64,000 bases of DNA from Siderastrea radians. Its lineage: Eukaryota > Cnidaria > Anthozoa > Scleractinia > Rhizangiidae. Every line of letters starts with the position of its first letter. Position 1 is the stretch's first letter. Both the position numbers and the translations under genes were made by a program. Location of the stretch: assembly GCA_964017195.1 (NCBI GenBank), contig OZ024890.1, positions 67,607,376 to 67,671,375 of the forward strand, in the 5' to 3' direction. A model generated the notes under the pieces. It did not search any database, had not been told where the DNA came from, and saw only the letters and a list, made by a program, of their open reading frames with translations. Shown piece after piece: positions 25,201-35,394 of the stretch.

Positions 25201-28200
25201 ATGCGGTTTCCCTCCGAGAAAAACGCCGGTTGCCCCAAAGTACCGCGCGATTTCCCGCCAAGAAAAGATGGCACTCTCCACCCCCTGGTCGGGTATGTTG
25301 GGACTCCTCTCCCCCTCCCCCAGAGTCTGTATGGGGAGGCGTACGCTGACGTCAGAACCAAAATGTCTCGGATCGATAGGTTACCAAATTTCCTTATCCA
25401 CGGTGCCCTGCTCTGCGGCCTTCGGCCACAAAGGAGCTACGCTTAAAGAAATCAGCATTCATCGATCCATTGGGATTCCTGTATATACACGAAAACTTCA
25501 ATTACGTAAGACTATTTTCTTCAAACAGGAATTCGACAAAGGGAAGGCTTTAGAAGAAAACATAGAAAAGTTGGCACTTGAGAGAAAACGGAGCGAAGAT
25601 CTGCTTTACAGAATGATGCCTAAAGCTATTGCCGACAGATTGAGACTTGGAGGAAAAGCAGTGGAAACCTGTGAGGTATAATTTTTCTTGCCTTCTATTC
25701 ATATTTACCCTTTAAATGCATGTGCAGGCATAAAATTTTTCCCTACTCTTGAACAATGTTGTTTAACCCTACCAAATTAAATTACAGGTTCTCTCCTGTG
25801 GTAAGAACTACTGTTCGTTAGTTTGTTTGTATCAATTCGGGAAAAGAAAAAATCAGATTACAAGGCATGGAAAACCTGTTTTTCTTACGGTTGTAGAAAT
25901 AAGCACTAACTTTTGAGTCTGGAAATTTTGGAGATGTGATACTTTTTAAGGTGGTACTACCTTCAGAGTCTGGGTAAAAATAGAAAGTGTGACCATAAAA
26001 ATGAAAGCTAAAACATAAACAAGTAACTGTTTTGAAAGATAAATGTTTCCCCTTCCAATTTTTATTCAGGTGATTTAAGATGAAAAACTGATTCTTTGTT
26101 GTAATAATTACCACCCTTCCTTGGTTTTCACTGTACATTTCAGCACTTTGAAAATGTGACCGTTATGTTCAGTTACCTGGACGGCTTTGTCGCTATTTGT
26201 TCACAAGTTAGTGCCATGGAAATTGTCAACCTTGTCAACAACATGTTCACCGCATTCGACAAGCTCACAGAAAAACACGATGTTTATAAGGTAAAGGGTA
26301 AGGTTTAACATAGTCAGTGTAGCCTAGGTGGTAGGGCGCTGACCTTTAATTATGAGGTCTCGGGCTCAAGCCCTCTTCTCTGACCTCTCTGGATTTGTTC
26401 CAAGGCAGTCCCTGAAAGAGTAATCTTCATTTCGGGTAGCTCGCAATATAATTATTGTCGCAACGCTAAATCTCGTTGACAGTTTTTGGCAAAGCAGGCT
26501 AGTCTTTCTTATGAATTGTACTGATTATTTTATAAATATTTAATTAATTTCATTCATCTCGTCATGCTTTGAACAGAGAGACAAAATAGTTACAATGGCT
26601 ACCTCTCTGAATGGTTAAAAATAAAAAATGGTAGTAATCTCATTTAGTTATTTTAATTAGGTAAGAAATTAATAATTAAGTTTTAAGTGGCTTTTGCAAT
26701 ACTGTAATACTTTCTTATAGTCATGCAAATAAAGCTTGTTGTTGTTATTCGCAATGCATTGCGAGTTAAGTTGCACCATGTAACATATAGTCTCGTAAGG
26801 TTCTCGTCACATTGCTTTGCAGCCTGCAAGAAAAATTGCCCGGGTAGCGGCGACTTTAAAAAATTTCGAAACTATATATTGACCGTCCTTCTAAATAGTA
26901 AGCATCTCAGATAACGAGATCTAATAAAACGTTCTTCACAAACACTGAAAATAAAAATCAAAGACAAAAATGGCGCCATTATTACAATATGTTATCTTAA
27001 TTTATGTTCAAAGACTATCCCACACTTGACAGAATGTTCTATTAACACTCCTCTCGGTCCTCAACATATTCCGACCAGAGAGGCCCTCTCGTATAGGTTA
27101 ATCTATTAATTGAAAACTATCGAGTGCCTTAGGGCCTACTTTAAAATGCGTTACCATGGGCCAGAGATTCAAGAGCGCGGAAAAAGGGCGATAAATAATA
27201 TGGCTGAAAATTTACATGTTATTTTAAAGGAAATAAATTGTTTGTTGCAGTTTGAAACTTTGGGGGACGCAATGTACATGACGGTCAGCGGTGCTCCGGT
27301 AAAGAAGTTGCGTCACGCCGAGCCAATGTCAGCAATGGCACTGGACACGTTAGAAGCCGTCAAGAACATCAAGAATCCGGCTAATAACCAGGCAATGACG
27401 GCGACCATTGGTAAGAGGTTTAATATTTTACCTAAAATACAATAATTAATCGCCGCGACAACAAATTTAATACTGGTTATCAAATATTGTCCCAGTTGTT
27501 CGAAGGCTATTAAAATTGTTTACAATCACCTTCAACTTCGAACCCAAACTAAGAAATGACAATGAATATTCAGTAAATTTTTCATTTACACTATAATTTT
27601 TCATTATAACTTAATTGTTTATCCACGGTAACTACATTCAGTAGTCTAAAATATTCAACACTCGGGCGAACAAGGGGGATGTATGCCCCCGCGGAAGGTT
27701 TCTTCTCATGTTTTCAAGAGGATTTCTTTTATCAGCAACTGCCGTTTTCAGTACTTGTACGGATTTCCCTCAAGATATACTGCGACAAAGCCTGGCAAGA
27801 TTTGGTTGCTATGGTCGTGAGATATGACGCCCCAAGAACCATGTGGTCAAGCCATTTCTTGCATGGTTTTCACCTTTTAGTAGGTAAAAAAGTAAAAAAT
27901 GTTGACAAAAAGCAGTGTTTGCCTTGGGTAACACCGATATTGGGTAACACTTTCAGTTCGGTGTTGAATTCAGCAATCTCAAGTTAAATTCAAATTTCAG
28001 TTCCTTATCTCTTTTTAAAGAGACAGTGCAATAAAACAGAGCAATTTTAATTTGTTCCTACTAAATCCTCTACTAGGTATGCACTCGGGCCCAGTGGCAG
28101 CGGGATTAGTTGGCGAGAAGACACCTCAGTACTGCTTATTTGGAGACACCGTCAACATCGCCTCACGGCTCAGAACAACAGCACTGGTGCGTATCAGTTA

Positions 28201-29666
28201 ACAATATATCTCAAGTTTCTTCATTGTATACTGGTGTACCTTTGTCGATTTGGCGCTATTCAAGCATCGTGGCCTAGCGCATAAATGACTTTCCCCCCCA
28301 CGCGGCAGCGTACGGACAGAATATAAACTAAAATGTAGTGCATCACAGCTTTCCCAACATAATTATATCCGTCCTGTCCACCAGGAACACTACTTAGATG
28401 TAACTACCATATGATTAAAACAACATAAAAGTTGCCAAATTAGTTATTAACATATGACGTGTTTATTTGTCTTTTCAGCCAATGAGAATCCACATCAGCG
28501 AAACGACCAAACAGTGTTTGGAAAATACAGAATTTCAGATTGAATTTCGAGGCATGGTAGAACTTAAGGTATTGCTCGTTTCCACATGACGTCATAATAT
28601 TCTAAAATCAAAGCTCGCTAGACCTGCTAAATTTTTATCGTTAAAGGGTGTAGGTACAACTAAAATTATATTTTTCACAAGTTTACAGCTTGGTATCATC
28701 CTTTGTATTTAAAATACAGCATCTTGAATTTTCGAAATTGCCACCAAGTACCTGACATCAGGATGGCGCTGTGACAAAGCTGTCTCATTTGAAAAAAGGT
28801 CTTTTCTTATGATTTTTGGCACTGTGAACAATTCAAGTATTTGGAGAGGTGTTTATGTTTATATATACTAGCTCACGAGGGAAAAGTAATCGCTCTCATA
28901 GAAATAGTGACTTCTAGACGTTTTCACTGATTTCCGGGCGCCATGTTGGTGCTCCTCGGAATGACACCAATATGGCGCCGGTATACTGAGCTCTATAAAT
29001 TTGCGTGAAAAGTTTCGGCAAATAGCTAAAGAACGATGCACCGCACAGACCTGAGACTTGGAGAAGTTGTTTATTGATTAAACTTGCTCCTGTTATTGAA
29101 TGGTTTCGAATTTATTTTTTGATGGCATGACAGTGAAAACCGGCAATTAGACCAGAAAGAAACGAACAGTTTGCAAGCAAATACTTTCATGAACGACCCA
29201 ATGACCCAATTTGTTCTTTTGCACAATCTAGCCTTGCGTCGTGGAAGAAGACTCTCCAGTCCGTAGTTAAATCTTAAATGTACAAATCCGTGGATAAATT
29301 ATGAAATGTGCCATTCAAATAAAACTGACCTTTAAATGAATACTTTGAATTCCTTTGCTGCTGGTTCTAGGTTTTGAGACTGTGCATGAAATGCTAAATT
29401 GTGGCTACTCAAGAAAAGCTATTTATTACTTATTTCCTGTGCTGTTGTTGTTTATGCTGTTTCTAACTTGTGAGTCAGTTTTTAGTATGCTTTTACTTAT
29501 GTCATCAAATATATTTGCAAGAAGCTTGTGAGTATGATTGTTTCGTGATTCATTTATTATCACTAACTACTTTTATTAATATTTGTTTCTTTTATTTTTT
29601 TCTTCTGAACAGGGAAAAGGCAAGACACGAACTTACTGGTTAATCGGAAGGAAAAGCCCAAACTGA
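21440..29666 (+). CDS. H-NOX (heme NO-binding) guanylate cyclase, soluble beta-type subunit, complete coding model
   Basis: Nine exons (21440-22234, 23053-23306, 24067-24196, 25529-25675, 26144-26290, 27251-27410, 28077-28186, 28479-28568, 29613-29666) give 628 residues, close to soluble guanylate cyclase beta1 (about 619). Order: H-NOX domain (about 1-180) with a proximal His in NLHEHM (H108) and the heme-propionate Y-x-S-x-R motif (Y137, S139, R141); HNOBA/PAS region (about 220-390); signalling helix ending [16 protein letters not shown]; class III cyclase domain (443-628). Guanine-selecting E493 and C564 and transition-state N571 and R575 are present, as is the second metal Asp (D497, LGDAMYM). 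The first metal Asp is missing: FSYLDGF replaces FSD-VGF. Beta1 also lacks it (FSG), so this protein probably works as a heterodimer, making cGMP in the cytosol. The start is the ATG of MYGMLLES, which matches the family N-terminus. Confidence 0.92.
23053..23306 (+). CDS. Cyclase exon 2: HNOBA/PAS
   Basis: Acceptor CACTCGTAG, donor CCGCT|GTTAGT. Contains [20 protein letters not shown], equivalent to the LKLKGQM-Y------I-FLCSP strand of soluble cyclases. Phase 0 in, two bases left over. Confidence 0.85.
23565..23960. repeat. Interspersed repeat, family D, copy 2 (cyclase intron 2)
   Basis: Diverged copy of 18215-18535 in the same orientation, with an extra internal segment of about 45 bp (near 23773-23820). 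The 89-codon frame through it is repeat-derived. Confidence 0.72.
24067..24196 (+). CDS. Cyclase exon 3: end of HNOBA
   Basis: Acceptor TTCGATAACAG, donor CAC|GTAAGT. Encodes [20 protein letters not shown], matching the family's [20 protein letters not shown]. Confidence 0.92.
24570..25445. repeat. Composite interspersed repeat, copy B (cyclase intron 3)
   Basis: Same blocks and order as 3541-4325. A minus-strand tRNA-like head is clearer here (GCGCGGTAGAGTGATC, GGGTACGATTCCCAG near 24685-24760). Ends CGGCCTTCGGCCACAAAG, whereas copy A ends GCGCTACGCGCGGACTCC. Open frames here are shadows of the repeat. Confidence 0.8.
25529..25675 (+). CDS. Cyclase exon 4: signalling helix
   Basis: Acceptor TTCAAACAG, donor GAG|GTATAA. 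Encodes a charged amphipathic helix ([20 protein letters not shown]) and then [12 protein letters not shown], the conserved linker into the catalytic domain. Confidence 0.92.
26144..26290 (+). CDS. Cyclase exon 5: catalytic domain start, first metal Asp replaced
   Basis: Acceptor TACATTTCAG, donor [25 protein letters not shown] aligns with VT-LFSDIVGFTAICS; Tyr453 stands at the first metal Asp. [19 protein letters not shown] resembles beta1. Confidence 0.92.
26312..26755 (+). repeat. tRNA-derived SINE-like element (cyclase intron 5)
   Basis: Box A-like TAGCCTAGGTGGTAGGGC at about 26319-26336 and box B-like GGGCTCAAGCCC at about 26362-26373, then a body and a tail AATAAAGCTTGTTGTTGTTA. Confidence 0.6.
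27251..27410 (+). CDS. Cyclase exon 6: base recognition and second metal Asp
   Basis: Acceptor TTGTTGCAG, donor [23 protein letters not shown] holds Glu493 (guanine contact in cyclases) and Asp497 (metal). Confidence 0.93.
28077..28186 (+). CDS. Cyclase exon 7: catalytic core
   Basis: Acceptor CTACTAG, donor CTG|GTGCGT. Contains [14 protein letters not shown]: Cys564 (guanine selectivity), Asn571 and Arg575 (transition state). Confidence 0.93.
28479..28568 (+). CDS. Cyclase exon 8
   Basis: Acceptor CTTTTCAG, donor [23 protein letters not shown] aligns with the P-KI-VS--T---L segment of class III cyclases. Confidence 0.92.
28586..29065 (+). repeat. Interspersed repeat, family C, copy 1 (cyclase intron 8)
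   Basis: Shares long stretches with the reverse complement of 55305-55790, e.g. GAATTTTCGAAATTGCC, TTCTTATGATTTTTGGCA, AAAAGTAATCGCTCTCATAG and CCGCACAGACCTGAGACTTG. Confidence 0.85.
29613..29666 (+). CDS. Cyclase last exon
   Basis: Acceptor CTGAACAG. Encodes [17 protein letters not shown] and stop; GKG-T-TYWL is the usual end of the cyclase fold. Confidence 0.93.
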   Translation, partial: GKGKTRTYWLIGRKSPN

Positions 29667-30121
29667 GCAATTTTGCAACTTCACCTTACTCACCCAACAA
29701 ATTACTGTTTTTATAATTACATTCACTCTAAACTGGTTGTAAATTAAGTTTCAATATTTGATTGAATTTGAAAGGATGTCAAACTCTTTCATTTTTCTTA
29801 TCTTTCTACACGTTTCCTACTATTCTTAAAAATACAAGGGCGGCAAAAACAAATTTAGAAGTGGTGAACGTTCATACAGGCTAATTAAAATTAATTGTCC
29901 GTTTATAATATCATTAAAGGAAAAAGATAAATTCGTAACAAAACGAATACAAACTTTAGTTCCTGAGATTACAAATTTACCATATTTTCACCTATAAAAA
30001 AAGGTTCAGAATTTCCACCATAAAAATGATGGCACCTGACCTATTGAAGGACACTATAAGACCCTGTGTTGAATCAGCGATGCTTAAAATCTCCGGTAAC
30101 CAAAAACTATCCCCTCAGCCA

Positions 30122-30127
30122 AATAAA
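30122..30127 (+). terminator. Possible poly(A) signal of the cyclase gene
   Basis: AATAAA about 456 bp after the stop; an ATTAAA near 29912 is an alternative. Confidence 0.35.
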
Positions 30128-33100
30128 ATATATAGGATCATTTAAACGACTTCTTTCCTGGATGAACACTTTTAGAAAAAACAGCATTTTTTAGTTTCAG
30201 ACATGTTTTGATAGTACAGTGAATTAACAATGATTACGGCCACAGCCAATAATGCTAACTAAAGCAATAACAGAGTAATAGCTATAAGACACGGCTTTGA
30301 AAATAAAAAAACGTCGTTTTCCTCAAATGGCTTGCCAGTCTGCTGCTTTTTAGACCTGCAAAGCCAGATTTTGATTAACACCGGAGGGAATACTGCCACA
30401 CCTTTTATTCCGAAACTTCCTAATATAAATAAGAAAGAAAATCATAAATTAAGACTTTGTGCAGATAATTTTTCACAAAAATCTTGAAACCATAAAGTGT
30501 ATAAACTACCAATCGCACTTTTGCAGATAATTCCCACTAAAAATCTTGAATCCACCATATCTGTAGAATAAAACCTTTATTTAATATTTATTTATTTATC
30601 TATTTATTTGTTTGTTTGTTTGTTTATTATTTTTGATTGATGAGACGGTTACCATCCCTATAAAATGTTTTGTTTTCAAATAATTCTTTCGCGAGTAAAA
30701 TTGGGTCAGAAGTCAGTATTCCGACAAGTCTGAAAGCTTTAGTCAGTCCAAAACGTAGCTCTCAAATTTTGTATTTTCTGAATAGGCACAGAAGACGTTC
30801 AGGAAGATAATTTAGATATAAAGACACTTGAGGATGTATTAAAGATCTCAAAACGAATTGAAAATATCAGACACCAAAAAAAGGACAGCAGTTTTTTTCT
30901 TACTATCAAAAATGAAACAAATTTACATCGGTTGGGGAAGAGAAACGAAACGTTTTATCGGGATGGCCATGTAAAATAAAGATGGAAGTAATAAGTGTAA
31001 TCTGTAAGATAGTCATCAGCAAAAACGGCCCTAGTGTGACTTCTCTTTCTCCATAAGTATTTTGTACTTTTGCAATATACACAATAAGGCCGGCCGAACC
31101 AAGTTAAGCTTCTTCAGTATCAATTACTGACGATTTTTACTGCTCAGTTTGCTTCAATGAAATAAAATTGTACCAGTTGATAAATACATGTTTGAACACC
31201 ATTTTGCAGTTTGTAATAAACACATCAGTATCAAGCCTGTTCTCGTGGTTGGTATTGTTGTTTGTTTGTTTGTTTGTTTTTGAGAACTCAGATTGCTGTG
31301 AGACGACCAGATCGAATTCTATGAGAATACAGCCTATTTAAATTGGAAGGCTTTTGAAATACACTTTAGGGTACGACCTACCCTGGCGGGAGTCCTTGAT
31401 GAAAAATTGGAAGGCAATAAGAAAATTATGTGACATAAGAAAATTGAAGATCCGTCACCAGGATTCTTGATAAAAATAAGAATAAAACGTTCTCTGGTTA
31501 AAATTTTTTTAAAAAATCTATGAGCTTTCGACAACCGGCCAAGTGTCTTCAATACACTTATGTAATGTATTGTCTATTGATGTACGTCAGTATAATTATC
31601 CTTTATTCTAAGATGGCGCGCCAGATATCAAATGATAGATAATCAACGAGATAACCAGTTAACCAATTGTTTTGTTGAAAAAGGAATCAATAATTACTAT
31701 AAAATCAAGAAAGAGAAAAAAAGAGAGAGAAAAGAGAGAAGAAGGAACAAGCATCCATCACATGGCTGAACGAAAAAGGAACCAAAACCTTGCGAACAGC
31801 GTTTCTTTGCAAAGCTGAATGATTCAATGAAACTGCTCTGAAGTGGACGTAGGAGCACAAGTTTTGGGAAAAAAATCTTCCAATTATCATTGGCTTTGAA
31901 ATGTGGTACGTGTTTTATTTTTCCTGATCATCGTTCAAAGCGAATTGAAACTTCACGATCTCACCGCCGTAGATGCTGGAGTTGAAATGAAGCTGGACAA
32001 GTTTGTAATCCGTTCGCACAACGGAGCCATCATGTGCTTGTTTGATCGAACTGAAGACAGAATTAATATTTTAACTTGAACGATAATTTCTATGCAGCTC
32101 ACTGAGGCAAGGCTACGGAAGTGAGGAACATTAGAATTCACCAGCTTACTTTTTTAACGCAAACCACAAAACGCAGTTCTTCTTAGTTTAGAGGCCGCGG
32201 ACGGCATGGTAAAAACAACGCTCAAACACCCGAGAAAGCGATTCAAGTTATTTTGCATGCCATCCGATTTGTATCTGAACATTTGCAGCCGTTGGAAAAC
32301 AAAGCTACAAAGAGTGCAGGTAAAGCAGTGTCAATTTTGCGTGATATAACCCCAAAAATGTAGCCCTTTCTGGTAGCTCGCTTGTTCAGTGCTTGTTTTA
32401 TTAAGCTTGTAGATTGCTTTATGATTTTTGTACTGACTCGCCATAAAAGTGTGAAATTTTTTTATTAAATGCTTCTCTTGCATTTGGCTGTGTTTTAGGT
32501 TTACGTCTCGTCTTGATATTTCGTCGAAAGCCTTTCGTATGACCTACTGTTTGCAAATCTTGATGATCGACGGGACGACGGAAGAAATTGTAAACACACC
32601 ACTAAATGCTTAAATTTCTATTTCTACATTTTCTTGTCGTCCTAAGAAATCAAGCACTCCCGAACAATTTTGAGTTCTGTCTCAGTGATGTTCAGTCGTC
32701 CATTTTTCTCGCCGGGTTGCTCGCGGGGAAAAATCGTTTAGCTTACTTTGTTGTTGAGCGTTCATGGACCATATTTGTCCATAGAAAGCCTAGAAGAATT
32801 CGTTTTATGGTGAAAAACCTTGCGAATTGGAACTAGTACTTATCGGGAGCATAGTTGTAAGTTTCTTCACTATGGATTCCGCGCATTCTGGTCAGTTTGA
32901 GGATTCTGTGAGTGAAAATGACGCACATCAAGAAATATAGGTCATTTAATGAACAGAGGTGCGGGTGTATTGTTTATAAAACCTTCATAATTATAATAAT
33001 CGTTGGGAGGATAAATTAGAAAGACGCTTGTTCTCGCTCGGAGAGCGAACCTTTGCCCCAGATAGCCAGTAAGTAAAATATAAACAAAGAAGAATTATTA

Positions 33101-34150
33101 ATTTCACGGAATTTTAATGATTTTCAGTCGTAACTAAAGCTTTGGCTACCTGTGATACTAATTGTTTAAAAAAGAAACATTCGCCTGCTTTATGGCAATT
33201 CATACTCTCAAATAAACTGAACCTCGGGGTAGAGAAAAGGAACAAATAACATTTAAAAAATTTAACATAAAACAGGTAGACTAGCTAGTACCCAAGAAGT
33301 ACGATTAACGTATTCAAATAACGAATTGAATTAATGTGAGGCTACCAGGATTTTTTCTTTTTTTTTTTTTTTGATTTATTGAATAAAGCCGTTTTCGGGG
33401 CAACAGATGCATATGACTGTAATTATTGTAACACTTCTTTAAATATTGCTAAATATGTTATTATGAATATGCCTTTGAATTCTTTCTATCCCTAAAACGC
33501 GAAAACTCGAAGTCACTAGCACTATATTTATTTACCCAACTTTAATAATTTTATCTAATTGCAACTTTGAACTAATAATAAATTTAGGTACAGCAAGCCA
33601 CTACTCTTGTGATCAGTTGCAAACTGTTTTAGAATTGCATTGTGACTTGCTTATTTTCAGTCGAACATGGCACACTTTCCATGTTTTTTTTTATGATGAG
33701 GCAAAATGAAAGTTCTACTGAAATGAAATTAAAAGTCTTTATGTACAAAGTTTTAATTGTCATTCTTTCTTTGGTTGACAAAAGGCTTACAATTATTTGT
33801 CCCCTGAATTACTTCCAAGGGAAATGCGAATAAAAATATAATAATAATGTAAGCTCCTGCACTTTTGCATAAACCTTTCTAGATTATTGTGTAGGCTAAC
33901 CGGACGTCGATAAATTCCTCAGCACTCTTTTTGAACTAAATATGTTCAGTGTTCCTAAATACGGATGATATTGAAATCACAATAAAGTAGAATTTTGCTT
34001 TGTTTGGAATAATGAGCTTCAGGAGTGGCCGTTCTGTAGCACGAAGGCACGAACTATTCCGATTATGAGCCCTGTTGCAGTATAAATAACAAAACAGGAA
34101 CCACTGAACACTTAACAGTGAAATGGAATAAAAGAAGTATTTAACTATCT
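30128..34150. other. Intergenic sequence between convergent genes, no gene seen
   Basis: Several 60-76-codon frames lack domain or splice support. Short (ATTT)n/(GTTT)n runs at about 30583-30628 and 31257-31280. Confidence 0.4.
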
Positions 34151-34154
34151 AGTA

Positions 34155-34160
34155 TTTATT
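34155..34160 (-). terminator. Possible poly(A) signal of the RFX gene
   Basis: AATAAA on the minus strand about 264 bp after the stop codon. Confidence 0.35.
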
Positions 34161-34423
34161 CTTTACAAAGAATATTCTCCCAACCATAAAAATGTATGAT
34201 TGAAATCTATTTTCATTCAGAACACTAAAATTATATCTTAAACTGAGTCTCAAACTTGTATATAAAATAAAAGCTTTTTTACCTTTCTAATATTAGTATT
34301 AATATTATTGTTTCTCTTATTAGTATTAATTGTGGAATTTGTGTATAGAGTAATAATTGCATATTTGGTTCATTTTTGTCGGTAAGGTCAGTAATTTGAA
34401 AAATAGTTCCACCAAATTAAATA

Positions 34424-35394
34424 TTATACAGCTCCAATTCCAAGTCGGTTTAGCTGCACATCGTGGGAAGAAGGCACAGCGTCCATCCCAAACGAATCAG
34501 CAGGCGGGTTAAGCAGCCCATTGTAAGCCATGGCGTCACTTCCGCCGGGTTGCACGACGTTTCGCATGGGATCGTAGTGGTAATTTGCGGGGTTGTATCT
34601 CGGGTAAGCGTTTGTTAAACTTTGAAGGTAGCCGAAGTCATCCTTAGTGGGGGCTGTGTAGGGTATTTCTTGCGTTCGTGGATTTGTAGGAATAGATTGG
34701 CTGCTTGGATAATCGTTTGGTTGCAAGGTGGTGTCGTAAGTGACCGAGTAATTCCCATTCCCTGGGAAGGCCATGACCCCATTGTGCATAGGGGTGTGCT
34801 CCTGAACATTTACGGGGTTTAACACGGTGAGGTTGGGCGTCTCATTCTGAACCCACTGGGTCCCCATGTACTCGTCGAGATTTAAAGTTATCTTGGAGCT
34901 GAAAAATGCTTTGTCAATGGCGTTGATGAAGTCGCCTTGGAAAGAGTTTATCTCGGGAACATTAGCCACCATATCGCGGCCTGGCTGTAGGTCAGCCATC
35001 GGTACCGGTTGAAGACTTGGTCGGCTTTGCAAGGTAGGGAATGCTGTAGCTACAGGAACGCTTAAAGATGTGGGATGCATGAAGTGGCGAGAAGGGATGT
35101 TGAGTGGTGCTGTTTGGGACAGCTGTTGGTTTGAAAGGGTTGCACTGGGTGCACATGTTGTAGTGTATTGTCCCTCTGGTGGATAGAAATTGGCGTGAAC
35201 CCTAGGTTTGATATGCTGTTGAGGTATTTTGTCATTGGTGACAAATTCTTTCGCTGTAGGCAAAAAACCGGGGACTATCTTTTGCCTTTTAGGTCGAGGT
35301 GTTTCTTTGGGTTTTTCCTGTTGCCGTTCTGGCTGCATGTTCTCCTTGGGTTTGTCGAGCTCTGTTTCGTTGGAAAGGACCAAGGTTTGGTTCT
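34424..35394 (-). CDS. rfx6: RFX6-like last exon: low-complexity C-terminal tail
   Basis: Acceptor ATATTTTCAG, open for 322 codons to TAA at 34424-34426. Rich in Pro, Gln, Asn and Thr with a basic RPKRQK patch. This is the usual disordered RFX tail and too diverged to align. The open frame extends upstream to 35545, but that part is intron. Confidence 0.88.

Noticed and set aside
25063..25681. 127- and 137-codon plus-strand frames before cyclase exon 4
   Set aside because: Most of their length is composite repeat copy B; only 25529-25675 is a true exon.
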